From an uncultured Pseudomonadales bacterium (lineage in GTDB: Bacteria > Pseudomonadota > Gammaproteobacteria > Pseudomonadales > IMCC2047), in contig CAMYKE010000192.1 in NCBI GenBank assembly GCA_947258895.1, positions 3,185-8,844 on the forward strand: 5,660 nucleotides of DNA. The letters are read 5' to 3'. Positions 1 through 5,660 of this stretch are shown piece after piece (position 1 is the first letter of the stretch; every line of letters begins with the position of its first letter). The position numbers were made by a program, and so were the translations under genes. Under the pieces are notes generated by a model. That model was not told where the DNA came from, did no database searches, and was given only the letters and a program-made list of their open reading frames with translations.

Positions 1-584
1 GCGATGGGGTAACGCGGGCCATAGCCGGTATCAAACAGGCGCCCGGATGCGATACCACGACTGTTAAGGTAACTGGACACCGATCGCGCACGATCCTGAC
101 TAAGACGCTGGTTCAGCTCGTTACTACCGGTCGAATCAGTATGTCCGGAAACATCGACACGCGTCTTGTTAAACTCCTTAAGCACGAGCGCAACTGAATC
201 GAGGGTGTTGTAGAACTGCGATTTGAGTTCCGCCCGCCCGCTATCAAAGGTGATATTGCCCGGCATGATCAATTTGAGCTCGTCACCAACACGCTGCACC
301 TGCACGCCGCTGCCGGCGAGCCGCTCGCGCATCACCTTCTCCTGGCGATCCATGTAATAGCCAATGCCGCCCCCAATAGCAGCGCCACCGGCAGCACCGA
401 TGGCGGCTCCCTTGCCGCGGTCATCTTTATTGGATGCCGCGCCGATAACTGCCCCGGCCACCGCGCCTATCCCGGCAGCTTTTGCCGTGTTACTCGTCTT
501 CTGCTCACCGGTGTAGGGATCGGTTGTCGCGCATCCGGCCAATACGCCGGCCAGGATTACTGATAGTACCGCTTGTCTTTTCAA
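1..584 (-). CDS. OmpA-family glycine-zipper outer-membrane lipoprotein (YiaD-like), 3' end beyond the window
   Basis: Partial gene: 194 codons are visible and the C-terminus lies past the left edge. It probably tethers the outer membrane to peptidoglycan. Translation from TTG gives a lipoprotein signal MKRQAVLSVILAGVLAGC with lipobox LAGC and acylated Cys18; Ala at +2 fits outer-membrane sorting. Residues about 36-77 form a glycine-zipper segment (repeated GxxxG/AxxxG, ending GGGIGYYMD). From about residue 100 comes an OmpA C-terminal domain with ITFDSG, GHTDSTG and the peptidoglycan-binding pattern N-x2-LS-x2-RA-x2-V at 158-169 (Asp150 and Arg165 are the expected diaminopimelate-contacting residues). 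The order and wording closely follow E. coli YiaD (about 219 aa), so some 25 residues are missing. Start choice: the in-frame stop at 609-611 leaves only GTG at 605 or TTG at 584. TTG is preferred because GAGGAG lies 7 nt upstream and the signal peptide then has a normal length. It lies 112 bp beyond pgk on the same strand. Family assignment is strong; the exact role is inferred. Confidence 0.9.
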   Translation of the reverse strand, partial: MKRQAVLSVILAGVLAGCATTDPYTGEQKTSNTAKAAGIGAVAGAVIGAASNKDDRGKGAAIGAAGGAAIGGGIGYYMDRQEKVMRERLAGSGVQVQRVGDELKLIMPGNITFDSGRAELKSQFYNTLDSVALVLKEFNKTRVDVSGHTDSTGSNELNQRLSQDRARSVSSYLNSRGIASGRLFDTGYGPRYPI

Positions 585-591
585 TCTGTTA

Positions 592-597
592 CTCCTC
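592..597 (-). promoter_or_regulatory. Shine-Dalgarno site deciding the TTG start of the OmpA-type lipoprotein
   Basis: On the minus strand this reads GAGGAG, 7 nt upstream of TTG at 584. There is no ATG in the correct frame before the signal peptide, and the alternative GTG at 605 has no comparable site, so this motif fixes the start. The 112-bp gap to pgk has an AT-rich stretch with T-runs (about 606-632). I could not define a convincing promoter or a stem-loop terminator there, so cotranscription with pgk is neither shown nor excluded. Confidence 0.65.
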
Positions 598-696
598 AGG
601 TTCACAACTTAAAAAATTAACGAAAAACACTGCCTGCCCGACACCCGGCTGCTCGCCACCATCCCATGGAGCGTTGCTGCCAAAGTCAGGAGACAC

Positions 697-1872
697 TCAG
701 GATTGCGCTGCGCGTTGCTCCAGAATTGCTACTGCGGGTAATTTCTTGCCCTCGACATACTCGAGAAACGCACCGCCACCTGTTGAAATATAGGAAACCC
801 TGTCCGCAATGCCATATTTATCTACCGCCGCCAAAGTGTCCCCACCCCCGGCAATCGAGAACGCGGGGCTCTGCGCAATGGCATCCGCAATCACCTTGGT
901 GCCACCACCAAACTGGTCAAACTCGAACACGCCCACCGGGCCATTCCAGATAATCGTTTTGGCGCTAGCCAGGATAGCAGCCAGCTGCGCCGCTGAATCG
1001 GGACCGATATCCAGTATCATTTCATCAGCAGCGACCTGGTCGCTGGGCTTGGTCACCGCGACCGCGTCTTCGCTGAATTCAGTGGCCACGACGACATCGG
1101 TCGGAATCGGAATTTCGGTCTTGGCCATCAAATTTTTCGCGACGGGGATCAAATCATGCTCGCAGAGGGATTTACCCACCGGACTTCCCGCGGCTGCGAG
1201 AAAGGTATTGGCGATGCCGCCGCCAACGATCAGCTGATCGACCTTCTCAGATAGAGCCTCCAGCACGGTAAGTTTGGTGGACACCTTGGAGCCGCCGACA
1301 ATTGCGACAAAGGGGCGCTCGGGAGCATGGAGGGCCTTCTCCAACGCTTCCAGCTCACCCGACAACAGCGGGCCCGCACAAGCTACCGGCGCATATTCGG
1401 CGACTCCGTAAGTCGAAGCCTGGGCTCGGTGGGCCGTACCGAAGGCGTCCATCACAAACACGTCGCACAACGCGGCCATCCGCTTTGCCAGCGCCGCATC
1501 ATTGGCCTTTTCACCCTCATTGAAGCGCACGTTCTCCACCACCACCAGCTCGCCTTCGGCCACATCCACGCCATCCAGCCAATCCGCGGCAAACCGCACC
1601 GTCCTGCCGGTCAGGCTGGCAATATGATCCGCGACCGGGGCCAATGAAAATTCTGCCTGGTCGGCCGCAGCCACGCCCTCTTTCGGTCGCCCCAGATGCG
1701 ACATCACCATCACACGGGCACCCGCATCCAGGGCAGCGATCAATGACGGCAACGCCGCCCGGATTCGCGCATCACTGGTCACCACGCCATCCTTTACCGG
1801 TACGTTCAGGTCCTCCCTGATAAGCACTCGCTTACCAGACAACTCCAGCTCAGTCATGTTCAATACTTGCAT
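697..1872 (-). CDS. pgk: Phosphoglycerate kinase
   Basis: Cytosolic enzyme of lower glycolysis/gluconeogenesis that converts 1,3-bisphosphoglycerate + ADP to 3-phosphoglycerate + ATP. The 391-aa protein has the usual bacterial length (E. coli 387) and aligns by eye along its whole length. Landmarks: [10 protein letters not shown] (16-25) and SHLGRP (58-63) for substrate binding; [12 protein letters not shown] (111-122); [14 protein letters not shown] (140-153); VGGSKVSTK (192-200); VGGGIANTF (216-224); [10 protein letters not shown] (309-318); and nucleotide-site loops [11 protein letters not shown] (341-351) and STGGGAFLE (363-371). The ATG at 1872 is chosen over the internal ATG at 1857 because GAGGAA lies 6 nt upstream and the family commonly has a few residues before the MT(D/E)L segment. 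It lies 84 bp downstream of tkt on the same strand, suggesting one transcript. The gap/epd gene often found between tkt and pgk in related bacteria is absent. The gene looks intact. Confidence 0.98.
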   Translation of the reverse strand: MQVLNMTELELSGKRVLIREDLNVPVKDGVVTSDARIRAALPSLIAALDAGARVMVMSHLGRPKEGVAAADQAEFSLAPVADHIASLTGRTVRFAADWLDGVDVAEGELVVVENVRFNEGEKANDAALAKRMAALCDVFVMDAFGTAHRAQASTYGVAEYAPVACAGPLLSGELEALEKALHAPERPFVAIVGGSKVSTKLTVLEALSEKVDQLIVGGGIANTFLAAAGSPVGKSLCEHDLIPVAKNLMAKTEIPIPTDVVVATEFSEDAVAVTKPSDQVAADEMILDIGPDSAAQLAAILASAKTIIWNGPVGVFEFDQFGGGTKVIADAIAQSPAFSIAGGGDTLAAVDKYGIADRVSYISTGGGAFLEYVEGKKLPAVAILEQRAAQS

Positions 1873-1878
1873 GCCAGG

Positions 1879-1884
1879 TTCCTC
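1879..1884 (-). promoter_or_regulatory. Shine-Dalgarno site of pgk
   Basis: GAGGAA on the minus strand, 6 nt before the ATG at 1872. It supports that start rather than the in-frame ATG five codons later, which lacks an upstream purine-rich match. The rest of the 84-bp tkt-pgk spacer has only two short, mutually exclusive 4-5 bp stems (arms 1901-1904/1908-1911 and 1908-1912/1922-1926) without a T-run, so no terminator is called. Confidence 0.6.
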
Positions 1885-1956
1885 ATTAGTAGTTATGTTA
1901 GCCGCTTCGGCGATTTCTATACGCCGATGCCACGACCGGCGACGGATCTTAATCCG

Positions 1957-3963
1957 CTATACCAGTTCGCGAACGGCAGCTGCTACATTATCTGCTGTAA
2001 AACCAAAATGCGACATGAGCTCGCCACCAGGCGCGGACTCACCAAAACTGCTCATTCCGATGATCCGACCGGACAGGCCGACAAACTTGTACCAGTAGTC
2101 CTTGTGCAGGGCCTCAACCGCAACCCGCGCGGTAATCCCGGTCGGCAGCACGGCCTCACGGTAATCGGCATCCTGAGCGAGAAACACATCGGTCGACGGC
2201 ATAGAGACCACGCGTACCATGATGCCTTCGCCGGCCAACTCGTTCGCCGCCGCGATCGCCAGTTTCACTTCGGTGCCGGTGGCAATAATAATTGCCTGCG
2301 GCGTTGCAGCACTCTCCTGTATTACATATCCGCCTCTGGCTATCAGCGCCAGCTGTTCGTCGGTACGTGCAATGACCGGCGCGGATTGGCGCGAAAACAC
2401 CAGCGAGGTGGGGCCATCATCTCGCTCCAGCGCCGCTTGCCATGCCACGGCGGACTCGACCGTGTCGCAGGGGCGCCACACGGACATGCCGGGGGTGCTC
2501 CGCAATGTCGCCAGCTGCTCAACGGGCTGGTGGGTGGGACCATCCTCGCCCAAACCCACGGAATCATGGGTGTACACGAAAATAACCCGCTGTTTCATCA
2601 GCGCCGCCATGCGCACGGCATTGCGCGCGTATTCCATAAAGATCAGAAAGGTGCCGCCGTAGGGAATAAATCCGCCATGCAACGCGATGCCATTCATGAT
2701 CGCGGACATCCCAAACTCGCGCACACCGTAGTAGAGGTAATTGCCGCGCTTGTCAGTCAGGCCAATGGCATTGGAACCGCTCCAGTTCGTGAGGTTGGAG
2801 CCGGTCAGGTCGGCGGAGCCACCCAGAAGTTCCGGCAGCAGCGGTCCGTAACCGTTCAGGGTCAGCTGCGATGCCTTGCGGGTCGCGACACTTTCTCCGG
2901 CACTCTGGGCGGTCTTGATAAAATCGGCGGCACGGGCGGCAAAATCATCCGGGAGTCGGCCCTCGATACGGCGCAGCAGTTCCGCGGCACGTTGAGGATG
3001 CTCCGCCTGATACGCGTCAAAGCGCTGCTGCCACCGGGCCTCGGCCCTGGCGCCGTCGTCACAGCCGTTCCAGCCTGCATACACCGCATCGGGAATTTCG
3101 AACGGCGCATGGGACCAGCCGAGAGTTTCCCGCGCCGCGGCAACTTCTTCATCACCCAGTGCCGCGCCATGGACGGACTCGCTGCCCTGTTTGTTGGGTG
3201 CGCCATAGCCAATGACGGTCTGGCAACAGATCAGCGTTGGCTGGTCCTTATTGGAGCGTGCGGTGTCAATCGCCATCCTGACCTCTTCCGGATCATGGCC
3301 ATCCACGTGCGCGATCACCTGCCAGCCGTATGACTCGAATCGCCGGGCGCTGTTATCGGTAAACCAGCCCTGTACCTGGCCATCGATGGAAATCCCGTTG
3401 TCATCGTAAACCATGATCAGTTTACCGAGGCCCAGGGTACCCGCCAAAGAGCATACTTCGTGGGAAATTCCCTCCATCAGGCAGCCATCGCCAGCAAACA
3501 CATAGGTAAAGTGATCGACCACGTTGTGCTCGGGAGTATTGAATTGCGCTGCCAGCACGCTTTCCGCAAGAGCCATGCCCACTGCATTGGCAATACCCTG
3601 GCCGAGGGGACCAGTGGTGGTCTCGATACCCGGCGTATAGCCATACTCGGGGTGACCCGGGGTTTTGGAATGCAATTGACGAAAATTCCTTAGCTCATCG
3701 ATGGACAGATCATAGCCACTAAGGTGCAACAGGGAGTACAACAACATCGACCCATGGCCGTTGGACAGCACGAACCGATCACGATTGGGCCACTCGGGGT
3801 TGGCGGGATTGTGGGAGAGGTAATCATTCCACAGCACTTCTGCGATGTCCGCCATGCCCATCGGTGCACCGGGGTGTCCCGAGTTTGCCCGTTGCACCGC
3901 ATCCATGCTGAGTGCCCTGATCGCATTAGCCAAGTCTGACCGCGAAGCCGCTGATACCGCCAT
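1957..3963 (-). CDS. tkt: Transketolase
   Basis: Thiamine-diphosphate enzyme that transfers two-carbon ketol units between pentose, tetrose, hexose and triose phosphates, linking the pentose phosphate pathway to glycolysis; cytosolic homodimer. The 668-aa length fits the family (E. coli TktA 663). Visible landmarks from the ATG: SGHPG (28-32, catalytic-site His30), SNGHGS (67-72, His70), GPLGQG (118-123), the ThDP motif GDG (158-160) continuing to DDNGIS (Asn189), SVHGAALG with His265, the second-domain REFGM (415-419) with catalytic Glu416, and [16 protein letters not shown] (465-480, His478). The reading frame also has a TTG at 3987, but ATG at 3963 is chosen because AAGGGG sits 7 nt upstream and the family start MxxR.. 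fits. The stop is TAG. It is transcribed away from the ArsR/methyltransferase genes across a 186-bp divergent region and towards pgk. The gene is complete with no missing active-site residue. Confidence 0.98.
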   Translation of the reverse strand: MAVSAASRSDLANAIRALSMDAVQRANSGHPGAPMGMADIAEVLWNDYLSHNPANPEWPNRDRFVLSNGHGSMLLYSLLHLSGYDLSIDELRNFRQLHSKTPGHPEYGYTPGIETTTGPLGQGIANAVGMALAESVLAAQFNTPEHNVVDHFTYVFAGDGCLMEGISHEVCSLAGTLGLGKLIMVYDDNGISIDGQVQGWFTDNSARRFESYGWQVIAHVDGHDPEEVRMAIDTARSNKDQPTLICCQTVIGYGAPNKQGSESVHGAALGDEEVAAARETLGWSHAPFEIPDAVYAGWNGCDDGARAEARWQQRFDAYQAEHPQRAAELLRRIEGRLPDDFAARAADFIKTAQSAGESVATRKASQLTLNGYGPLLPELLGGSADLTGSNLTNWSGSNAIGLTDKRGNYLYYGVREFGMSAIMNGIALHGGFIPYGGTFLIFMEYARNAVRMAALMKQRVIFVYTHDSVGLGEDGPTHQPVEQLATLRSTPGMSVWRPCDTVESAVAWQAALERDDGPTSLVFSRQSAPVIARTDEQLALIARGGYVIQESAATPQAIIIATGTEVKLAIAAANELAGEGIMVRVVSMPSTDVFLAQDADYREAVLPTGITARVAVEALHKDYWYKFVGLSGRIIGMSSFGESAPGGELMSHFGFTADNVAAAVRELV

Positions 3964-3970
3964 TAACCTA

Positions 3971-3976
3971 CCCCTT
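3971..3976 (-). promoter_or_regulatory. Shine-Dalgarno site fixing the tkt start at 3963
   Basis: AAGGGG on the minus strand, 7 nt upstream of ATG 3963. The upstream in-frame TTG (3987) precedes this motif, so using it would place the ribosome-binding site inside the coding sequence. The ATG is therefore the better start. Confidence 0.65.
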
Positions 3977-4085
3977 TTCCCACGCAAAAATTAAAGGCGC
4001 CTATTTTCCATTAAGTGGGGTCGTAAGACAATTAAAAGGCACGCCGCAGGCGCATATTAGCCGATTAAATCCTGTATCCGGTAAA

Positions 4086-4094
4086 AGTATATCA
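4086..4094 (-). promoter_or_regulatory. Candidate extended -10 promoter for tkt (and pgk)
   Basis: On the minus strand this reads TGATATACT, an extended -10 form (TGn followed by TATACT, five of six matches to TATAAT). No good -35 lies 16-18 nt upstream, which extended -10 promoters can tolerate. Transcription would start near 4079, giving a tkt leader of roughly 115 nt. The element lies inside the left arm of the inverted repeat at 4088-4109, so a protein bound there would block it. This is inferred from consensus matching only; in AT-rich DNA such matches arise by chance. Confidence 0.3.
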
Positions 4095-4109
4095 ATATAT
4101 TTTGATATA
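4088..4109. promoter_or_regulatory. 22-bp inverted repeat, probable operator in the divergent tkt / regulator promoter region
   Basis: The arms are TATATCAA (4088-4095) and TTGATATA (4102-4109), perfect 8-bp inverted copies around a 6-bp spacer TATATT. Four of the spacer's six bases continue the symmetry, so only one base pair of 11 breaks the dyad. Two-fold sites of this size are typical for dimeric winged-helix regulators such as the ArsR family, and an ArsR-type gene starts 40 bp to the right. ArsR/methyltransferase proteins near metK resemble SahR, reported as a SAH-responsive regulator of methionine genes in Proteobacteria. Assigning this site to that protein is inference, and I cannot compare it with a published motif here. 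It has no T-run and does not look like a terminator. Confidence 0.6.
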
Positions 4110-4112
4110 GGT

Positions 4113-4141
4113 TTGCGAAATGCCAGAATCGGTGTTATAAC
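4113..4141 (+). promoter_or_regulatory. Candidate sigma-70 promoter for the regulator-metK operon
   Basis: TTGCGA (4113-4118; four of six -35 matches) and TATAAC (4136-4141; five of six -10 matches) are separated by exactly 17 bp. A start about 7 nt downstream falls near 4148, only a base or two before the ATG at 4150. That would make the transcript nearly leaderless, which fits the lack of a clear Shine-Dalgarno site there. The inverted repeat ends 3 bp upstream of the -35. A weaker alternative is the extended -10-like TGATATAGG at 4103-4111, inside the repeat. Confidence 0.4.
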
Positions 4142-4149
4142 GCGGTACC

Positions 4150-4377
4150 ATGAGATCGCTACCCTTAACCGGCTCGTCGGCGCTGCAGCCATCCGCACCT
4201 GATACCGACCACAATTGGCTGGCACAGGTGAACAAGGCTGCCGCAGACGAATTGCGCCTGCAAATTCTGCAGGTGTTGCGTGCGGAGTCGTTCGGCGTGC
4301 TCGAGTTATGCGAGATTTTTGAACTCGCGCAACCAAAGCTTAGCCATCACCTGAAGGTGCTCCTGAAGTGCTTCTGA
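4150..4377 (+). CDS. ArsR-type winged-helix DNA-binding fragment (N-terminal part of a split ArsR/methyltransferase regulator)
   Basis: 75 codons. After a non-conserved N-terminus (1-22), ADELRLQILQVLR (32-44) and FGVLELCEIFELAQPKLSHHLKVL (within 48-71) form the ArsR-type helix-turn-helix, with the recognition helix around 60-71. There is one Cys (54) and no CxC metal site, so it is not an arsenic/metal sensor. The frame ends in TGA at 4375-4377 after an aberrant KCF tail. The expected wing (GLVATRRDGNSIFYRR) is encoded in the -1 frame, starting at 4368. An 11-bp near-perfect tandem repeat (4357-4367, 4368-4378) sits at the break. Removing one copy would give a single 337-codon protein joining Lys69 to Val-Leu-Leu-Asn. 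As drawn, the product lacks its wing and dimer/sensor domain and is unlikely to be a normal repressor. ATG 4150 is the only ATG; no strong Shine-Dalgarno is visible. Whether this is a mutation, a sequencing/assembly error or a real split is unresolved. Confidence 0.7.
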   Translation: MRSLPLTGSSALQPSAPDTDHNWLAQVNKAAADELRLQILQVLRAESFGVLELCEIFELAQPKLSHHLKVLLKCF

Positions 4378-4378
4378 A
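4357..4378 (+). repeat. 11-bp near-perfect tandem duplication causing the frame switch
   Basis: The copies are gtgctcctgaa (4357-4367) and gtgcttctgaa (4368-4378), identical at 10 of 11 positions. In the family the stretch between the recognition helix and wing reads roughly LKVL-x-x-AGLV, needing only one copy. First copy read in the ArsR frame: VLL then K; second copy read in the methyltransferase frame: VLLN. The sole difference is synonymous (CTC/CTT). Since 11 is not a multiple of three, the extra copy shifts the frame by -1 and brings TGA at 4375. Confidence 0.85.
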
Positions 4379-5174
4379 TGCTGGGCTGGTAGCGACTCGC
4401 CGAGACGGCAATTCGATCTTTTACCGCCGCCCGCTGCTATTGACCGACAACCCGGTCAACCGCCATGTCGAGCATTTGTTTGCGACACTTGACCATCTGG
4501 CCACGCCCGCCGACATCCGTGCCCGCATTGACAATGTGAAAACCGGGCGCGCCCGCTCGTCGCTCGATTTTTTCACTAAAAATGCCGACAAATTCTCGGA
4601 AAAGCAGGCATTGGTGGCAGAAAAATCACAATATGTCGCTAATTTACACGAACTCGTGCTCGCAACCGGGCTTACCGGAAGCGCTACCGTAATCGAAGTG
4701 GGCCCCGGCGAGGGTGAATTTATCTGCGAACTCGCGGCCCGCTTCAAGCAAGCCATCGCCCTGGACAATTCAGCGGCCATGCTGGCCCTCGCTCGGAACC
4801 AGGCACGGGCCGGGGCCCTGGAAAACATTACGTTTCTACTGGGTGATCCCGCTACGATCGCGGCCGATTCCAGCGTACGGGGCGATCTTGTTGTCTGCAA
4901 CATGGTGTTGCATCACATCGCCTCGCCGGCGGATGCCCTGCAGCACATGGCACAACTGCTCCACCCCGGCGGCTACCTGCTGCTCGCCGAACTCAGCCAC
5001 CATAACCAGGAGTGGGTGCGAGAGTGTTGCGGAGATCTCTGGCTCGGTTTCGAAGCCGAAGAACTGACCCACTGGGCAGACAGCGCTGGCATGACCACCG
5101 ACCAGAGTCTATACCTGGCACTCAGGAACGGCTTCCAGGTACAAGTTCACCTTTTTCAAAAATCATCTGACTAA
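4368..5174 (+). CDS. SAM-dependent methyltransferase domain protein (C-terminal part of a split ArsR/methyltransferase regulator, SahR-like)
   Basis: 268 codons from a possible GTG start that overlaps the preceding frame by 10 bp. Residues 1-21 (VLLNAGLVATRRDGNSIFYRR) are the wing of an ArsR helix-turn-helix, not the start of an enzyme, so this is the downstream part of a fused regulator. Residues about 105-210 form a class I methyltransferase fold: motif I VIEVGPGEGEF (108-118), acidic post-I ALDNS (Asp133), LLGD (157-160), DLVVCNMVLHHI (173-184) and LHPGGYLLLAEL (198-209). The C-terminal DLWLGFEAEELTHWADSAGM (223-242) is common in ArsR-linked methyltransferases. In SahR-type proteins this domain is thought to sense SAM/SAH; actual methylation is not implied. 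It ends 12 bp before metK, suggesting cotranscription and feedback on SAM synthesis. No further stops or frameshifts occur, so the break is recent, artefactual or tolerated. GAAGG at 4353-4357 could serve a restart at GTG 4368, although its 10-nt spacing is long. Confidence 0.8.
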   Translation: MLLNAGLVATRRDGNSIFYRRPLLLTDNPVNRHVEHLFATLDHLATPADIRARIDNVKTGRARSSLDFFTKNADKFSEKQALVAEKSQYVANLHELVLATGLTGSATVIEVGPGEGEFICELAARFKQAIALDNSAAMLALARNQARAGALENITFLLGDPATIAADSSVRGDLVVCNMVLHHIASPADALQHMAQLLHPGGYLLLAELSHHNQEWVRECCGDLWLGFEAEELTHWADSAGMTTDQSLYLALRNGFQVQVHLFQKSSD

Positions 5175-5186
5175 CGGTATATTTTC

Positions 5187-5660
5187 ATGACTGACTACTC
5201 GGTTTTTACTTCGGAATCGGTTTCTGAAGGTCACCCCGACAAAATGGCGGACCAGATTTCCGATTCCGTCCTCGATGCCATCATCAGCGATGACCCCGAT
5301 GCCCGGGTCGCGGTCGAAACCATGGTCAAGACCGGCATGGCGATTATCGCCGGTGAAGTGCGCACCAGCACCTATGTCGACCTGGAAGAGGTCGTGCGAC
5401 AGGTGATCCTCGATATTGGCTATGACAGTTCCGATGTCGGTTTCGATGGTGCTTCCTGTGCCGTGCTCAACGCCATCGGCAAGCAGTCCCACGATATTGC
5501 CATGGGCGTCGATGAAGGCCTCGACAAGGAGCAGGGAGCCGGCGACCAGGGCCTGATGTTCGGGTACGCGACCAATGAGACCGACGTCCTGATGCCCGCG
5601 CCAATCACCTACTCCCATCGCCTCATGCAACGCCAGGCCCATCTGCGCAAACATCGGGTA
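5187..5660 (+). CDS. metK: S-adenosylmethionine synthetase (methionine adenosyltransferase), N-terminal part
   Basis: Makes S-adenosylmethionine from methionine and ATP, releasing phosphate and diphosphate; cytosolic. 158 codons are visible; the family has about 384, so more than half lies beyond the right edge. Clear signatures: [20 protein letters not shown] (7-26) with the catalytic-site GHPDK (15-19); VETMVKTGM (43-51); [17 protein letters not shown] (85-101); and the diagnostic [16 protein letters not shown] (117-132) followed by [12 protein letters not shown]. Near-identity to E. coli MetK over these blocks leaves no real alternative. The ATG at 5187 is chosen because [15 protein letters not shown] matches the family start. 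The preceding AACGGTATATTTTC has only a weak Shine-Dalgarno (CGGT), so translation may depend partly on coupling to the methyltransferase frame that ends 12 bp upstream. No separate promoter is evident in that gap. Expression is therefore probably tied to the regulator and the palindrome upstream (inferred). Confidence 0.98.
   Translation, partial: MTDYSVFTSESVSEGHPDKMADQISDSVLDAIISDDPDARVAVETMVKTGMAIIAGEVRTSTYVDLEEVVRQVILDIGYDSSDVGFDGASCAVLNAIGKQSHDIAMGVDEGLDKEQGAGDQGLMFGYATNETDVLMPAPITYSHRLMQRQAHLRKHRV

Noticed and set aside
606..660. rho-independent terminator after pgk
   Set aside because: There are T-runs on the minus strand after a GC-rich stretch, but I could find no stem longer than about 3 bp immediately before them.
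809..1237. 142-codon plus-strand frame opposite pgk
   Set aside because: Antisense shadow of a conserved enzyme; no ribosome-binding site or recognisable domain.
1901..1926. Short GC-rich stems between tkt and pgk as an attenuator or terminator
   Set aside because: The two stems are only 4-5 bp, exclude each other, and no T-run follows on the minus strand. Too weak to call.
1867..3333. Long open frame (488 codons) on the plus strand opposite tkt
   Set aside because: It lies antisense to an unmistakable transketolase. Its composition is rich in Arg, Gly and His, as expected from the reverse complement of a GC-rich gene, and it shows no domain or ribosome-binding site. Length alone is a codon-bias effect.
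3964..4149. SAM or SAH riboswitch upstream of the regulator-metK operon or tkt
   Set aside because: On the metK side the predicted leader is almost absent. On the tkt side I see no conserved stem pattern of a SAM or SAH aptamer in the roughly 115-nt leader.
4001..4336. 111-codon minus-strand frame across the divergent promoter region and the start of the ArsR gene
   Set aside because: It overlaps the palindrome, both candidate promoters and the start of a recognisable gene, has no family resemblance, and ends in the tkt leader. It is most likely a chance frame.
4344..4377. Programmed -1 ribosomal frameshift joining the ArsR and methyltransferase frames
   Set aside because: The direction needed is -1, but no X-XXY-YYZ heptamer occurs in the overlap, and the tandem duplication explains the frame change more simply.
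5178..5190. TATATTTT before metK, matching 8 bp of the palindrome core (4096-4103), as a second regulator site
   Set aside because: The match is only to the AT-rich spacer and arm edge. The arm TTGATATA itself is poorly kept (TTCATGAC) and there is no inverted partner, so chance similarity is likelier.
5163..5654. 163-codon minus-strand frame opposite metK
   Set aside because: It mirrors the highly conserved metK sequence in an opposite frame. No independent evidence of coding.

Overview
The window looks like a chromosomal housekeeping region of a gammaproteobacterium. The transketolase, phosphoglycerate kinase and S-adenosylmethionine synthetase all read as typical gammaproteobacterial proteins. 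The order metK - ArsR/methyltransferase regulator - divergent tkt - pgk matches what I recall around PA0546-PA0552 in Pseudomonas aeruginosa. The genus cannot be fixed from the sequence; a marine or soil relative of the Pseudomonas/Cellvibrio/Marinobacter group is a guess. I saw no mobile element, CRISPR array, tRNA or rRNA.

Layout. Positions 1-584 (minus) hold most of an OmpA-domain, glycine-zipper lipoprotein of the YiaD type. It starts with TTG and its C-terminus lies beyond the left edge. Positions 697-1872 (minus) are pgk and 1957-3963 (minus) are tkt, so tkt is transcribed towards pgk and then the lipoprotein. Positions 3964-4149 are an AT-rich divergent promoter region with a striking inverted repeat (arms TATATCAA / TTGATATA). 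Rightwards, 4150-5174 carries an ArsR-type winged-helix domain and a class I SAM-dependent methyltransferase domain. These belong to one regulator family, but here they lie in two overlapping frames. The switch coincides with an 11-bp near-perfect tandem duplication (4357-4367 and 4368-4378). metK starts 12 bp later (5187) and runs off the right edge.

How the parts fit. tkt and pgk serve central carbon metabolism (pentose phosphate/Calvin-type carbon shuffling and lower glycolysis/gluconeogenesis). The regulator probably senses SAM or S-adenosylhomocysteine through its methyltransferase-like domain and controls metK, which it precedes closely. The palindrome upstream is its likely operator and may also affect tkt, because a candidate tkt promoter overlaps it.

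Most of the window is ordinary. The observations most worth following are the split regulator with its 11-bp duplication and the palindrome. I found no evidence for a wholly new system.
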